From the NCBI GenBank assembly GCA_947464585.1, contig CANHYS010000062.1, positions 1 to 8,395 of the forward strand: a stretch of DNA of 8,395 nt, given 5' to 3'. Shown piece by piece: positions 1 to 6,276 of the stretch. Position numbers and translations under genes: made by a program. This DNA is from Planctomycetaceae bacterium (GTDB taxonomy: Bacteria > Planctomycetota > Planctomycetia > Pirellulales > UBA1268). How positions within the stretch are numbered: position 1 is the stretch's first letter; each line of letters opens with the position of its first letter. A model generated the notes under the pieces. It saw nothing but the letters and a program-made list of their open reading frames with translations, had not been told where the DNA came from and ran no database searches.

Positions 1-427
1 CCGTTCGCGTGCCCTCCGGAAAGATGACCACGGCGCGGCCGTCGCGAAGCCGGCTGATGATGGCCTTCATCGTCTTCAGCATCGAGGCGTTGCGATCGAT
101 GGGCACGGCGTCGAGCGCGGTGATGACCGCCCCGAACGGCTTAAAGTGATAGAGCGAACTGCGAGCCAGAGTCGACAACCTGCGGTCGGAGGCCAGCCCC
201 AGAAGCAGCGGATCGAGATGGCTCTGATGACTCGACACGACGAGCAGCCCGCCATGCCTCGGCAACGGCTCGGCGAACCGCACGCGGAAGCCGAAAACCG
301 ACACAGCCAGCGTGCGACAGAGCACCCAGAGCAGGTCATACAGCCAGCGGCCGAATCCGGTTTGACCGCCGGTCGCGGCCGTTGCTCCACGGGCTTCGTC
401 AGTGGCTGGCTCCTGGGAATCGCTCAT
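1..427 (-). CDS. plsC: PlsC-type 1-acyl-sn-glycerol-3-phosphate acyltransferase (3' part outside the window)
   Basis: The first 142 codons are present and the rest lies beyond the left edge. The protein should transfer an acyl group to lysophosphatidic acid to make phosphatidic acid at the inner face of the cytoplasmic membrane. The family signatures are visible in order. Motif I (HX4D) is HQSHLD at residues 67-72, preceded by Ser where Asn is more common. The VPIDR block is at 108-112, and the phosphate-binding motif FPEGTR is at 136-141, just before the cut. A hydrophobic stretch around residues 29-47 may touch the membrane. The first 22 residues are polar and look like a non-conserved tail. 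The start is fixed by an ATGA overlap with the stop of cmk and by a G-rich Shine-Dalgarno-like run (433-437) five bases upstream. The family assignment is firm, but the exact acyl acceptor cannot be read from sequence. Confidence 0.9.
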   Translation of the reverse strand, partial: MSDSQEPATDEARGATAATGGQTGFGRWLYDLLWVLCRTLAVSVFGFRVRFAEPLPRHGGLLVVSSHQSHLDPLLLGLASDRRLSTLARSSLYHFKPFGAVITALDAVPIDRNASMLKTMKAIISRLRDGRAVVIFPEGTRT

Positions 428-1089
428 GGATTCCCCCGTGTGCGACGGCATGCCTCGGCCATGTCGGCCAGTTGCTGCACCACCTGCTCTGCCGACAGCC
501 CGTCGGTTTCCAGGAGCACCGCACCGTCGGCCTGCCGCAGTGCGCCCACCGGCCGCGAGCAGTCGCCGTCATCCCGCCGCGACTGTGATTCAAGCACCGA
601 CTCGAGTGACGTCGCGAGGCCGCGGCCAATGTCTTCGCGGTGCCGTCGCCGGGCCCGCTCCTCGGGAGAGGCGGTGAGAAACACCTTCAGTTCGGCATGC
701 GGAAACACCACCGAGCCCTGATCGCGGCCCTCGGTGACGACATCGATCCCCTCCGCCATGCGGCGCTGGATCCGCTTCATCGCCTCGCGCACCGGTGGGG
801 CGTCGGCCACCGGCCGTGTCGCCGTCGTGATCCGTTCCGTACGGATTTCAACCGACACATCGCGGCCGTCGACATTGACGCGACCATCACGAAACGTGAT
901 CTGAATCTCCTCGGCGAGCGTCGCGATGTGGGCCGAGTCTTCGAGCGATATGCCCCGCTCGAGCGCCGTCAGGGCCACGGCCCGGTACATCGCCCCCGTG
1001 TCCATGTAGCACCAGCCGAGCCTGGCGGCCAACGCCCGGGCCGCCGAACTCTTGCCGGCCCCGGCTGGCCCGTCGAGCGTGATGATCAT
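424..1089 (-). CDS. cmk: Cytidylate kinase (CMP/dCMP kinase)
   Basis: A cytosolic enzyme that phosphorylates CMP and dCMP to the diphosphates using ATP, recycling pyrimidine nucleotides for RNA, DNA and CDP-lipid synthesis. The protein is 221 residues, normal for bacterial Cmk. Visible motifs are the P-loop GPAGAGKSS (7-15), the CMP-side block YMDTGAMYR (28-36), VREAMKRIQR (100-109), EGRDQGSVVFPHA (120-132; most relatives have GRDxGTVVFPDA), and the Arg-rich lid ERARRRHRE (144-152). The C-terminal RRDDGDCSRP block matches the family's RD..DS.R signature. An in-frame start 30 bases further upstream exists. The start chosen here is better because it forms an ATGA overlap with the stop of the preceding gene, has GGAG eight bases upstream (1098-1101), and begins directly with the beta strand that leads into the P-loop. 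A cmk followed by plsC also occurs in Chlamydia, another member of the same superphylum (from memory). Confidence 0.97.
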   Translation of the reverse strand: MIITLDGPAGAGKSSAARALAARLGWCYMDTGAMYRAVALTALERGISLEDSAHIATLAEEIQITFRDGRVNVDGRDVSVEIRTERITTATRPVADAPPVREAMKRIQRRMAEGIDVVTEGRDQGSVVFPHAELKVFLTASPEERARRRHREDIGRGLATSLESVLESQSRRDDGDCSRPVGALRQADGAVLLETDGLSAEQVVQQLADMAEACRRTRGNP

Positions 1090-3692
1090 CGGTGAAACTC
1101 CACTTCGAGGTGACGCCATTGATACCGCTTGAGAAACAGGGTGATCGCCCGTCCGTCAATGGCCACGGAGTCCGCGGTCGAGCCGTCACCGTCGAGGCTC
1201 CTCCCTCTGGCGTCGCACGGAACCGCCCGGGCCACATCCGCGGCCCATTCCAGCCGCACTTCCCCCGCGCGGCCGGCCGATTCGAGCAGGCCGATCCGCG
1301 CCGCCACGAGACGGTCTCCCTCGTACCGCACCGGCCCGGCCGTGAGTCGCACGTTCGCGGGCACCGCAGAATAAACCGCCGCTGCCTGGAGCGACCCAGG
1401 CGGCGCATCAGCCAGCAGTGCGGCTGCCACGTCCCACGGGCTGGCGAGGCCGATCCCCACGGCCAGCCGGCATGCGGCAGTCCCCTCGGATGTCGTGGCT
1501 GGCTGAATCGGTGCCTGCAGCGGGAGGATCGAGTCGAGCATGTGGGGACTCGATCGGAGGTGCCATGGGAGTCCGCCGGTGAGAATCGTAACCTGTTCCT
1601 GATGATCATCGTGCCGGCCAATTTCGATGAACCACGGGGCTGTGAATCGCCCTCGCTCACTGGGGATCGCCTGCGTGTGCAGGCTGCGGCGGATGTCGAC
1701 GTCTTCGTTTTCGTTCCAGGCGAAGCGGCAGGCCGCATGGTTTTCGAAGAGCGGTCCTTGGAGGGGCTCGATGAGCCGCACCGTGACATCGATCAACGCG
1801 AGCGGCAGCCCGTCAACGAGTTCGATCCGCTGCGTGAACGAACCCATCTCGAGCCGCTGAGCGGAGAGCAGTCGGCCGCGACTTTCAATCGCCTCGCCGC
1901 GTCCCGAAGCTGCGGGCACACGCTCGATCGAGTCGGCCTGCATCTCCGAATAGACGGCACGCTCGCTCGCGTCTTCCCACGCGTGGCCGGGCGGCGGCGC
2001 CGGTCGGGTTGTGCGCACGGCCAATCGCTGCGACAGCCGATTGCCCCGGTCTGCGGGCCGCCGTACGGAGAGCACACCTCCGGTCTGGCGGTGCACCTGG
2101 ATCCGCAATGAGTCATGTTCGAGCAGAAGGTTCTGATCGGCCCGTGGGCGTGTGCTGAACAGCGCCGTGAAGATCCCGCCGGAGCGGTCGCTCTGGCCCG
2201 CGTTCCTTGCTGACGGCACATCGGCGTGCGGCGGTGGTTGATCGAGGACATCATGCAGCGGCTCCCGTGCGGCCATGATCCGGCGGGCTTCGGCCTTGGC
2301 CGCGGCCACGCGGGCGGCCACGGGGTCGGGCCGGCGGTCCGCTGTGGATGCCGCAGGATGCGGTGTGGGCAGACCAACGGGAAAAGCATCCGGCTCGAAG
2401 GAGACCACCGTACCCGCGCCGGCGGTGCGGCTGAACAACTCGGGCGGTGTGACGAAGGTCCCCATCACGGTGCTGGCTGCGCCGATCCGCCGCAGGCAAT
2501 CAAACCAGGGGCTGGCGGTGCCGGCGTGGTGCGCAAACTGGATCACGGCGGTATGGTCGTGATCCATGGCGTCGCCGATCCGTTCCGGCAGGGAAAGAAT
2601 CGTCTGGGCGGACCGGGCGTCGAGTGGAGGCCGGGCGATGCCGTCGATGCAGCCACCGCCGCTCCCCTCCCAACGGATGCGGCTGCCGCCCGGATCAGGG
2701 AGCGGGGTGCCGTCGAAGAGTGTCCAGATCGCGCCAGTGAAGCCCAGACTGGTGAGCACCTGCGGCAGGATCGCCGACGAGCCACCTGTCTGCTGGGCAT
2801 ACGTGACAGGGGGCGCGCCCACGGTGTTCTGCCACGCCTCAAGGCCGCGTTCGAACGAGCCCACGATCTCCTCGGGCGTGCACTCGTCGAGCGGTTGCGA
2901 GTCGTACCGGCCGCCGGCCGGGGCGATCGTGCCGTCCGTGCATCGCTCCCGCAGGCGGGCCAGCGCCGTGGGGTTGCGGGCCGCGAGCTTTTCGATCACG
3001 GCGCCGGTGGCCACCAGTGCCATGGGCACCGTTGACCGAAGCTCCCGATCCAGCGAGTCGCCGAGTGTGGATTCCGCCAGAAGGACGATGTCGAGGAGCC
3101 AGACGTCCACCGGATAGTAGTGCGCTCGCGTTGACTCGAGAAACCCGTAGCACTCCTTCAGGGCCGCTCGGGCGGCCTCGTCGTCTCCGGAAATCGCCTC
3201 TCTGGCCGCCGTGACGGCCGCGTGAGCAAAGCCCGTTTCGGCCAACGCGGATGACGAACGCATCCGCTGTGCCAGCACCTCGGCAAGCAACGCGGCCAGA
3301 CCGAGGGCCTGGAAGTCGTCCGCCAGCGTCCCGCCCGGGAGTGGCTCTGCGACCTGATCATCGCCCGCCAATGCCGCCGCAGCGGCAGCGACGATGTTCG
3401 CCCGGCCAGTGACGCCGCGAACCCATCGCGATCCGGCCGTGCAGACCACATCGGCCTGGGCGGCGAATCGGTCGTCCCACGGCTCGGGCACGATGCCCAG
3501 GCTGGCATGATCAGTCGGCGGCAGATCAACGCTCGCCCAACGGGGAATGTCGCCGGCCGTGGCGATCAGCCAGGGGTGCCAGGCCGCCGTCCAGGCTGAC
3601 AGCAGGGCATCGGCCTCCGCTTCGTCCAGCCACGTCGGAAAATCATGGAGCGAATGGCAGGGGAGAGAGACGGTGATGCGGTCCGGTTTCAT
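1086..3692 (-). CDS. Glycoside hydrolase family 38-like protein, function unknown
   Basis: An 868-residue soluble protein with no signal peptide or membrane segment seen. The N-terminal half recalls the GH38 alpha-mannosidase barrel: CHSLHDFPTW (12-21) resembles the family's HSHNDPGW metal-binding start, and a GGRYDSQPLDE / TPEEIV / QTGGSSAILPQVLTSLGF stretch (about residues 270-320) resembles its GGW..DE / Q..D.FGHS...P..L...GF region. A Pro-rich linker follows (about 465-500). After it comes a beta-sandwich-like half: LEHDSLRIQVHRQTGGVLSV from residue 524 matches the GH38 'leN..lrv.vd..tG.i' strand pair, and FENHAACRFAW lies at 649-659. At the position aligned with the catalytic Asp I read Gln301, so normal mannosidase chemistry is doubtful. 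The start at 3692 was preferred to an in-frame start at 3779 because the extra 29 residues are encoded by a heptamer tandem repeat. No Shine-Dalgarno site is seen. It is the first gene of an overlapping operon with cmk and plsC. The fold call rests on remembered motifs. Confidence 0.72.
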   Translation of the reverse strand: MKPDRITVSLPCHSLHDFPTWLDEAEADALLSAWTAAWHPWLIATAGDIPRWASVDLPPTDHASLGIVPEPWDDRFAAQADVVCTAGSRWVRGVTGRANIVAAAAAALAGDDQVAEPLPGGTLADDFQALGLAALLAEVLAQRMRSSSALAETGFAHAAVTAAREAISGDDEAARAALKECYGFLESTRAHYYPVDVWLLDIVLLAESTLGDSLDRELRSTVPMALVATGAVIEKLAARNPTALARLRERCTDGTIAPAGGRYDSQPLDECTPEEIVGSFERGLEAWQNTVGAPPVTYAQQTGGSSAILPQVLTSLGFTGAIWTLFDGTPLPDPGGSRIRWEGSGGGCIDGIARPPLDARSAQTILSLPERIGDAMDHDHTAVIQFAHHAGTASPWFDCLRRIGAASTVMGTFVTPPELFSRTAGAGTVVSFEPDAFPVGLPTPHPAASTADRRPDPVAARVAAAKAEARRIMAAREPLHDVLDQPPPHADVPSARNAGQSDRSGGIFTALFSTRPRADQNLLLEHDSLRIQVHRQTGGVLSVRRPADRGNRLSQRLAVRTTRPAPPPGHAWEDASERAVYSEMQADSIERVPAASGRGEAIESRGRLLSAQRLEMGSFTQRIELVDGLPLALIDVTVRLIEPLQGPLFENHAACRFAWNENEDVDIRRSLHTQAIPSERGRFTAPWFIEIGRHDDHQEQVTILTGGLPWHLRSSPHMLDSILPLQAPIQPATTSEGTAACRLAVGIGLASPWDVAAALLADAPPGSLQAAAVYSAVPANVRLTAGPVRYEGDRLVAARIGLLESAGRAGEVRLEWAADVARAVPCDARGRSLDGDGSTADSVAIDGRAITLFLKRYQWRHLEVEFHR

Positions 3693-3708
3693 GGGGACGA
3701 GTTTAGCG

Positions 3709-3757
3709 AAAGCGGAACGCGGAAAGCAGAAAGTGGAACACGGAACGTGGAAAGCCC
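3709..3757. repeat. Degenerate heptanucleotide tandem repeat, seven units
   Basis: Seven consecutive 7-base units can be read: AAAGCGG, AACGCGG, AAAGCAG, AAAGTGG, AACACGG, AACGTGG, AAAGCCC. The consensus is AA(A/C)G(C/T)GG. Six units fit well and the last is half-matched. It begins 16 bases upstream of the start codon of the GH38-like gene, where that operon's promoter would lie. Read on the minus strand it gives the low-complexity peptide seen in the rejected N-terminal extension of that gene. Its function is unknown; slipped-strand mutation could change spacing here. Confidence 0.8.
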
Positions 3758-3769
3758 GGATGGCCGTGC
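3754..3769 (+). repeat. 16-base direct repeat, copy A
   Basis: GCCCGGATGGCCGTGC is identical to copy B at 3922-3937. This copy directly abuts the heptamer repeat and runs into an 8-base palindrome, TGCATGCA (3767-3774). Confidence 0.85.
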
Positions 3770-3783
3770 ATGCAGCCAAGAAG

Positions 3784-3891
3784 CCCTCGGCGGAAGCCGG
3801 GGACTCCGGGCTTGAACCTCATTCCGCGTACGATGCCGATCCGGGCACGCCCAACGGCCCAGCGTCCCCGGACTTCCGACCGGGGCTTTTT
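3784..3891 (+). ncRNA. Candidate small RNA or attenuator-like structured element
   Basis: This segment is foldable and ends in an intrinsic terminator. Segment 1 (3784-3791) and segment 2 (3796-3802) form a hairpin closed by a GGAA (GNRA-type) tetraloop with one bulged T (3787). Segment 2 extended (3797-3804, CCGGGGAC) is also perfectly complementary over 8 bases to GTCCCCGG at 3864-3871, which contains the 5' arm of the terminator stem. So hairpin 1:2 plus the terminator, or pairing 2:3 without the terminator, are mutually exclusive folds, as in attenuators. No promoter for this segment, ligand-binding consensus or small leader peptide was recognised, and 8-base matches are not rare in GC-rich DNA. 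This is an inference from base pairing only. Confidence 0.25.
3864..3891 (+). terminator. Rho-independent terminator, plus strand
   Basis: Stem CCCCGG (3866-3871) and CCGGGG (3880-3885) encloses an 8-base loop, followed by C and five T (3887-3891). A flanking G3864-C3886 pair is possible across a bulged T. There is no A-tract on the other side, so it works only for rightward transcription. No protein gene on the plus strand ends just before it. Confidence 0.65.
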
Positions 3892-3921
3892 GTGAAACGC
3901 GTGTGAGGCCCGGAGGAGACG

Positions 3922-3937
3922 GCCCGGATGGCCGTGC
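3922..3937 (+). repeat. 16-base direct repeat, copy B
   Basis: Identical to copy A at 3754-3769, so the two flank the hairpin/terminator segment with a period of 168 bases. A shorter partial copy, GGCCCGGA, also lies 14 bases upstream (3907-3914). Confidence 0.85.
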
Positions 3938-3940
3938 TCG

Positions 3941-3952
3941 GCGTGAACACGC
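3941..3952. promoter_or_regulatory. Possible operator: GCGTG-AA-CACGC near-palindrome
   Basis: A perfect 5-base inverted repeat with a 2-base spacer ends seven bases before the -35 box of the pilus promoter, where an activator or repressor could bind. The arms are short and chance is a real alternative; no regulator family is suggested. Confidence 0.25.
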
Positions 3953-3959
3953 GGCCCGT

Positions 3960-3989
3960 TTGACACCCCGCGCACATCACTCGTAAAGT
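3960..3989 (+). promoter_or_regulatory. Sigma70-like promoter of the pilus operon
   Basis: A perfect -35 box TTGACA (3960-3965), an 18-base spacer, and a -10 box TAAAGT (3984-3989; four of six consensus bases). Transcription would start near 3996 and leave a leader of about 65 bases before the ATG at 4063. It lies downstream of the intrinsic terminator, so the pilus genes can be transcribed independently of whatever that terminator ends. Confidence 0.55.
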
Positions 3990-4062
3990 GTTGGTAGAGA
4001 AGCGTTTGATGCGTTTCTTCGTCCCGGTCGCTTCGCACCCCAAGGATGTTCTGGTAACGGCC

Positions 4063-6213
4063 ATGGCCAGCGGTTCATACGTGTGGGGAATTGATATCGG
4101 CAAGTGCGCCCTCAAGGCGCTGCGTTGCCGCGTGTCCGCCGAGCCACGGAAGCTCGAGGCCGTCGCATGTGAGTACATCGAATACCCGATGATTCTCAGC
4201 CAGCCCGAGGCCGACCCCATCGAACTGGTCCAGTCGGCCCTCGAGCAACTCATCAGCCGCCACGACCTGAAGGGCGACAAAGTCGCCGTGTCGGTGCCCG
4301 GCAATCTCGGTCTTTCGAAGTTCATCAAACTGCCGCCGATCGAGTCGAAGAAGATTCCCGACATCGTGAAGTACGAGGCGCGGCAGCAGATCCCGTTTCC
4401 GCTGGAGCAGGTGGTCTGGCGTTGGCAACGGCTGGCCGGCGGGATGGAGGAGAGCGGGTTCGTGCTCGATGCTGAGGTGGCCCTGTTTGCGATGAAACGC
4501 GAGCAGGTTTTCAAGGCGTTGGCGCCGCTTCAGCAGGCGGGCATCCACGTCGACGTGCTGCAACTGGCCCCGATCGCACTGGCCAACATGGCCATGTTCG
4601 ACCAACTGCCCGATCCCGCGACCATCGACCCCGACGAGCCGATCCCCTCCATCGCGCTTGTGTCGGTGGGGGTGGACTCCACAGACCTGGTGGTCACCAA
4701 CGGACGGCGGATCTGGCAGCGCAGTATTCCGGCGGGCGGCAGCAACTTCACCAAGGAACTGGTGAAGGGGATGAAGCTCACGTTTGCGAGGGCGGAAAGC
4801 CTGAAGCGGAATGCTGTCAAGGCGGAGGACCCGAAGGCCGTTTTCAAGACGATGAAGCCGGTGTTCAACGAGTTCGCCTCGGAACTGCAGCGATCGCTGA
4901 ATTACTTCACAGGCACCGATCGCACGGCAACCATCAGCAAGGTGCTGCTGATGGGAAATGCGACCAAGCTCCGCGGGCTGGCCGACTTCGTCGGCCAGCA
5001 GCTGCAGCTCGATGTGCAGCGGCTCGACAAGTTCAACGCCTTGGAGGGTGCGGCGGTGTTGTCGACCCCTGCGTTCCGGGAGCATCAACTCGCGTTCGGA
5101 ACCACCTATGGGCTCGCGCTGCAGGCGGCGAACGTCGCGGCGATCAGCACGAACCTCCTTCCTGACGAGATCGTCCGCGATCGCATCATCGAATCGAAGA
5201 AGCCATGGGCCGTGGGGGCACTGGTCGGGCTGCTGGCTGCCGCGATGATCAATTTCTTCGGGATGTTCGCCGCCTGGACGGCGTATGCTCCCGACCTGTA
5301 TGCGGCCGCTTTCGGCAAGGCCGACGCGGTCAAAAAGCAGTCTGCAGCCGCCACGGCGGCCATCGGCGAGGTCCGCGAACGGCAGACCACGGCGATTGCC
5401 CAGCAGCAGTGGCTGGCAAAGGTTCAAAACCAGCGGTTCGAGACGCTCGACATGATGCGGGCGGTGCAATCGCTGCTGCCCCGTGATGAAGAGGGGAAGG
5501 TCCCTGAAAATCCAGCCGATCGCAACGAACTCCACATCGATCAGATGGACTGCCAGTATTTCCCCGATCTCGCCCAGTGGTTTGGTGGCCTCAAGCCGCA
5601 ATGGGCAGAAACCCACATCGGGGAGGAATCGGCCGAACAGCAGGCTGCTCAGGCGGACGGCAACGGCGAGCCGCCAGCGCAGGTCCCGCAGCCCGAGGCG
5701 GATGCGCCGGCCGCCGATGCGGCCACCCCGGAAGGAGAACAGGCGGAGAAAAAGGACGACGTCGCCGGCCCGGTTGGTGCTGGCTGGGTCATCGAGTTGC
5801 GGGGCCATCACTTCCACAACGAACAGCGTCACAAGCCGCTGGAAGGCGCGCAATTCTTGCGATCAACGCTCGTCAAGAATCTGATGGGCAAGGACACCAA
5901 GGTCGTTGTTTCTGCCGGTCCTCTGGCGGGAGAGCAGCTGAGTGTGTCCGACCTGGGCATCGGCTTCCCGATCATTGTGCAGTCATCCCCCATCAAGCCG
6001 GTGAGGATACCCATCGCCAACCTGAGCGAAGGCGGTGGTTCGCCGGTGATGCCGATGCCGCCCCAGCCAGGTGTCGATCCAACGCTGCCGCCCGAGCCGC
6101 AGGAACTGTTTCTCCAGCGGTATGACTTCGTGCTGCAATTTTGTTGGCAGCCGCGGCCCGCCGGACAGGCCCCACCAGCCCCGCCTCCAGTCGCTGCTGC
6201 GGCCGGGGAGTGA
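4063..6213 (+). CDS. pilM: Type IV pilus assembly protein PilM fused to a PilN-like membrane domain
   Basis: A 716-residue protein, twice the length of a usual PilM (about 350). Residues 1-360 are the actin-like PilM part: phosphate-1 loop GIDIGKCALKA (9-19), the PilM hallmark YEARQQIPFPLEQVVW (104-119), phosphate-2 region LVSVGVDSTDLVV (199-211), and adenosine-side VLLMGNATKLRGL (294-306). Next comes a PilN-like part. STNLLPDE (362-369) matches the NLLP tail by which separate PilN binds PilM. It is followed by a membrane helix (about 383-405), a coiled-coil-prone stretch (about 418-475), an acidic Ala/Gln/Pro linker (about 521-574), a ferredoxin-like-looking domain from WVIELRGHHF (575 on), and a Pro-rich tail (660-716). 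It would sit in the inner membrane with PilM in the cytosol and the C-terminus in the periplasm. The GTG at 3988 was rejected as start because it overlaps the -10 box. A weak AAGGA (4042-4046) lies 16 bases before the ATG. PilM is certain; the PilN half is inferred from layout and the NLLP motif. Confidence 0.9.
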   Translation: MASGSYVWGIDIGKCALKALRCRVSAEPRKLEAVACEYIEYPMILSQPEADPIELVQSALEQLISRHDLKGDKVAVSVPGNLGLSKFIKLPPIESKKIPDIVKYEARQQIPFPLEQVVWRWQRLAGGMEESGFVLDAEVALFAMKREQVFKALAPLQQAGIHVDVLQLAPIALANMAMFDQLPDPATIDPDEPIPSIALVSVGVDSTDLVVTNGRRIWQRSIPAGGSNFTKELVKGMKLTFARAESLKRNAVKAEDPKAVFKTMKPVFNEFASELQRSLNYFTGTDRTATISKVLLMGNATKLRGLADFVGQQLQLDVQRLDKFNALEGAAVLSTPAFREHQLAFGTTYGLALQAANVAAISTNLLPDEIVRDRIIESKKPWAVGALVGLLAAAMINFFGMFAAWTAYAPDLYAAAFGKADAVKKQSAAATAAIGEVRERQTTAIAQQQWLAKVQNQRFETLDMMRAVQSLLPRDEEGKVPENPADRNELHIDQMDCQYFPDLAQWFGGLKPQWAETHIGEESAEQQAAQADGNGEPPAQVPQPEADAPAADAATPEGEQAEKKDDVAGPVGAGWVIELRGHHFHNEQRHKPLEGAQFLRSTLVKNLMGKDTKVVVSAGPLAGEQLSVSDLGIGFPIIVQSSPIKPVRIPIANLSEGGGSPVMPMPPQPGVDPTLPPEPQELFLQRYDFVLQFCWQPRPAGQAPPAPPPVAAAAGE

Positions 6214-6276
6214 TCCAACCGTTCTCGCGTCTTTCGATCTGGCACGACCCCACCATCGCCTGCAAGCGTCAATACC

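Larger units (their letters stand above)
3693..4062. other. 370-base divergent intergenic region between the cmk operon and the pilus operon
   Basis: No convincing protein gene lies here. From left to right it contains a heptamer repeat, copy A of a 16-base direct repeat, a GNRA-capped hairpin, a plus-strand intrinsic terminator, copy B of the repeat, a GCGTG/CACGC near-palindrome, a sigma70-like promoter for the pilus genes, and a leader of about 65 bases. For the leftward operon, the only promoter-like match I see is a weak -10 box (TAAACT on the minus strand, 3705-3700) eight bases before the ATG, with no good -35 box because the heptamer repeat occupies that place. Confidence 0.8.

Noticed and set aside
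1090..1119. A longer cmk with ten extra residues
   Set aside because: The internal ATG has a GGAG at good distance and an ATGA overlap, and the enzyme family begins just before the P-loop.
1092..2111. A 339-codon open frame on the plus strand
   Set aside because: It is antisense to the GH38-like gene, Arg/Gly/His-rich, and has no motif or ribosome-binding site.
3693..3779. A 29-residue N-terminal extension of the GH38-like protein
   Set aside because: It is encoded by the heptamer repeat and gives low-complexity residues, while the protein's own first strand starts directly at the ATG at 3692.
3770..3820. A tRNA- or SRP-RNA-like look (GCAGCCAAG, GGCTTGAACC)
   Set aside because: No cloverleaf, no TTCGA arm, and no conserved SRP core loop could be found around these words.
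3547..3906. A 119-codon plus-strand frame that might be the gene ended by the orphan terminator
   Set aside because: Its stop codon lies after the terminator, it runs through the heptamer repeat, and half of it is antisense to the GH38-like gene.
3988..4062. A GTG start giving pilM 25 extra residues
   Set aside because: The GTG overlaps the predicted -10 box, and the added residues do not resemble a PilM N-terminus, which begins just before the GIDIG motif.
4075..5853. A 592-codon open frame on the minus strand
   Set aside because: It lies wholly antisense to pilM, whose protein has clear family motifs. The minus frame gives an Arg/Leu/His-rich low-information protein typical of GC-rich shadows.
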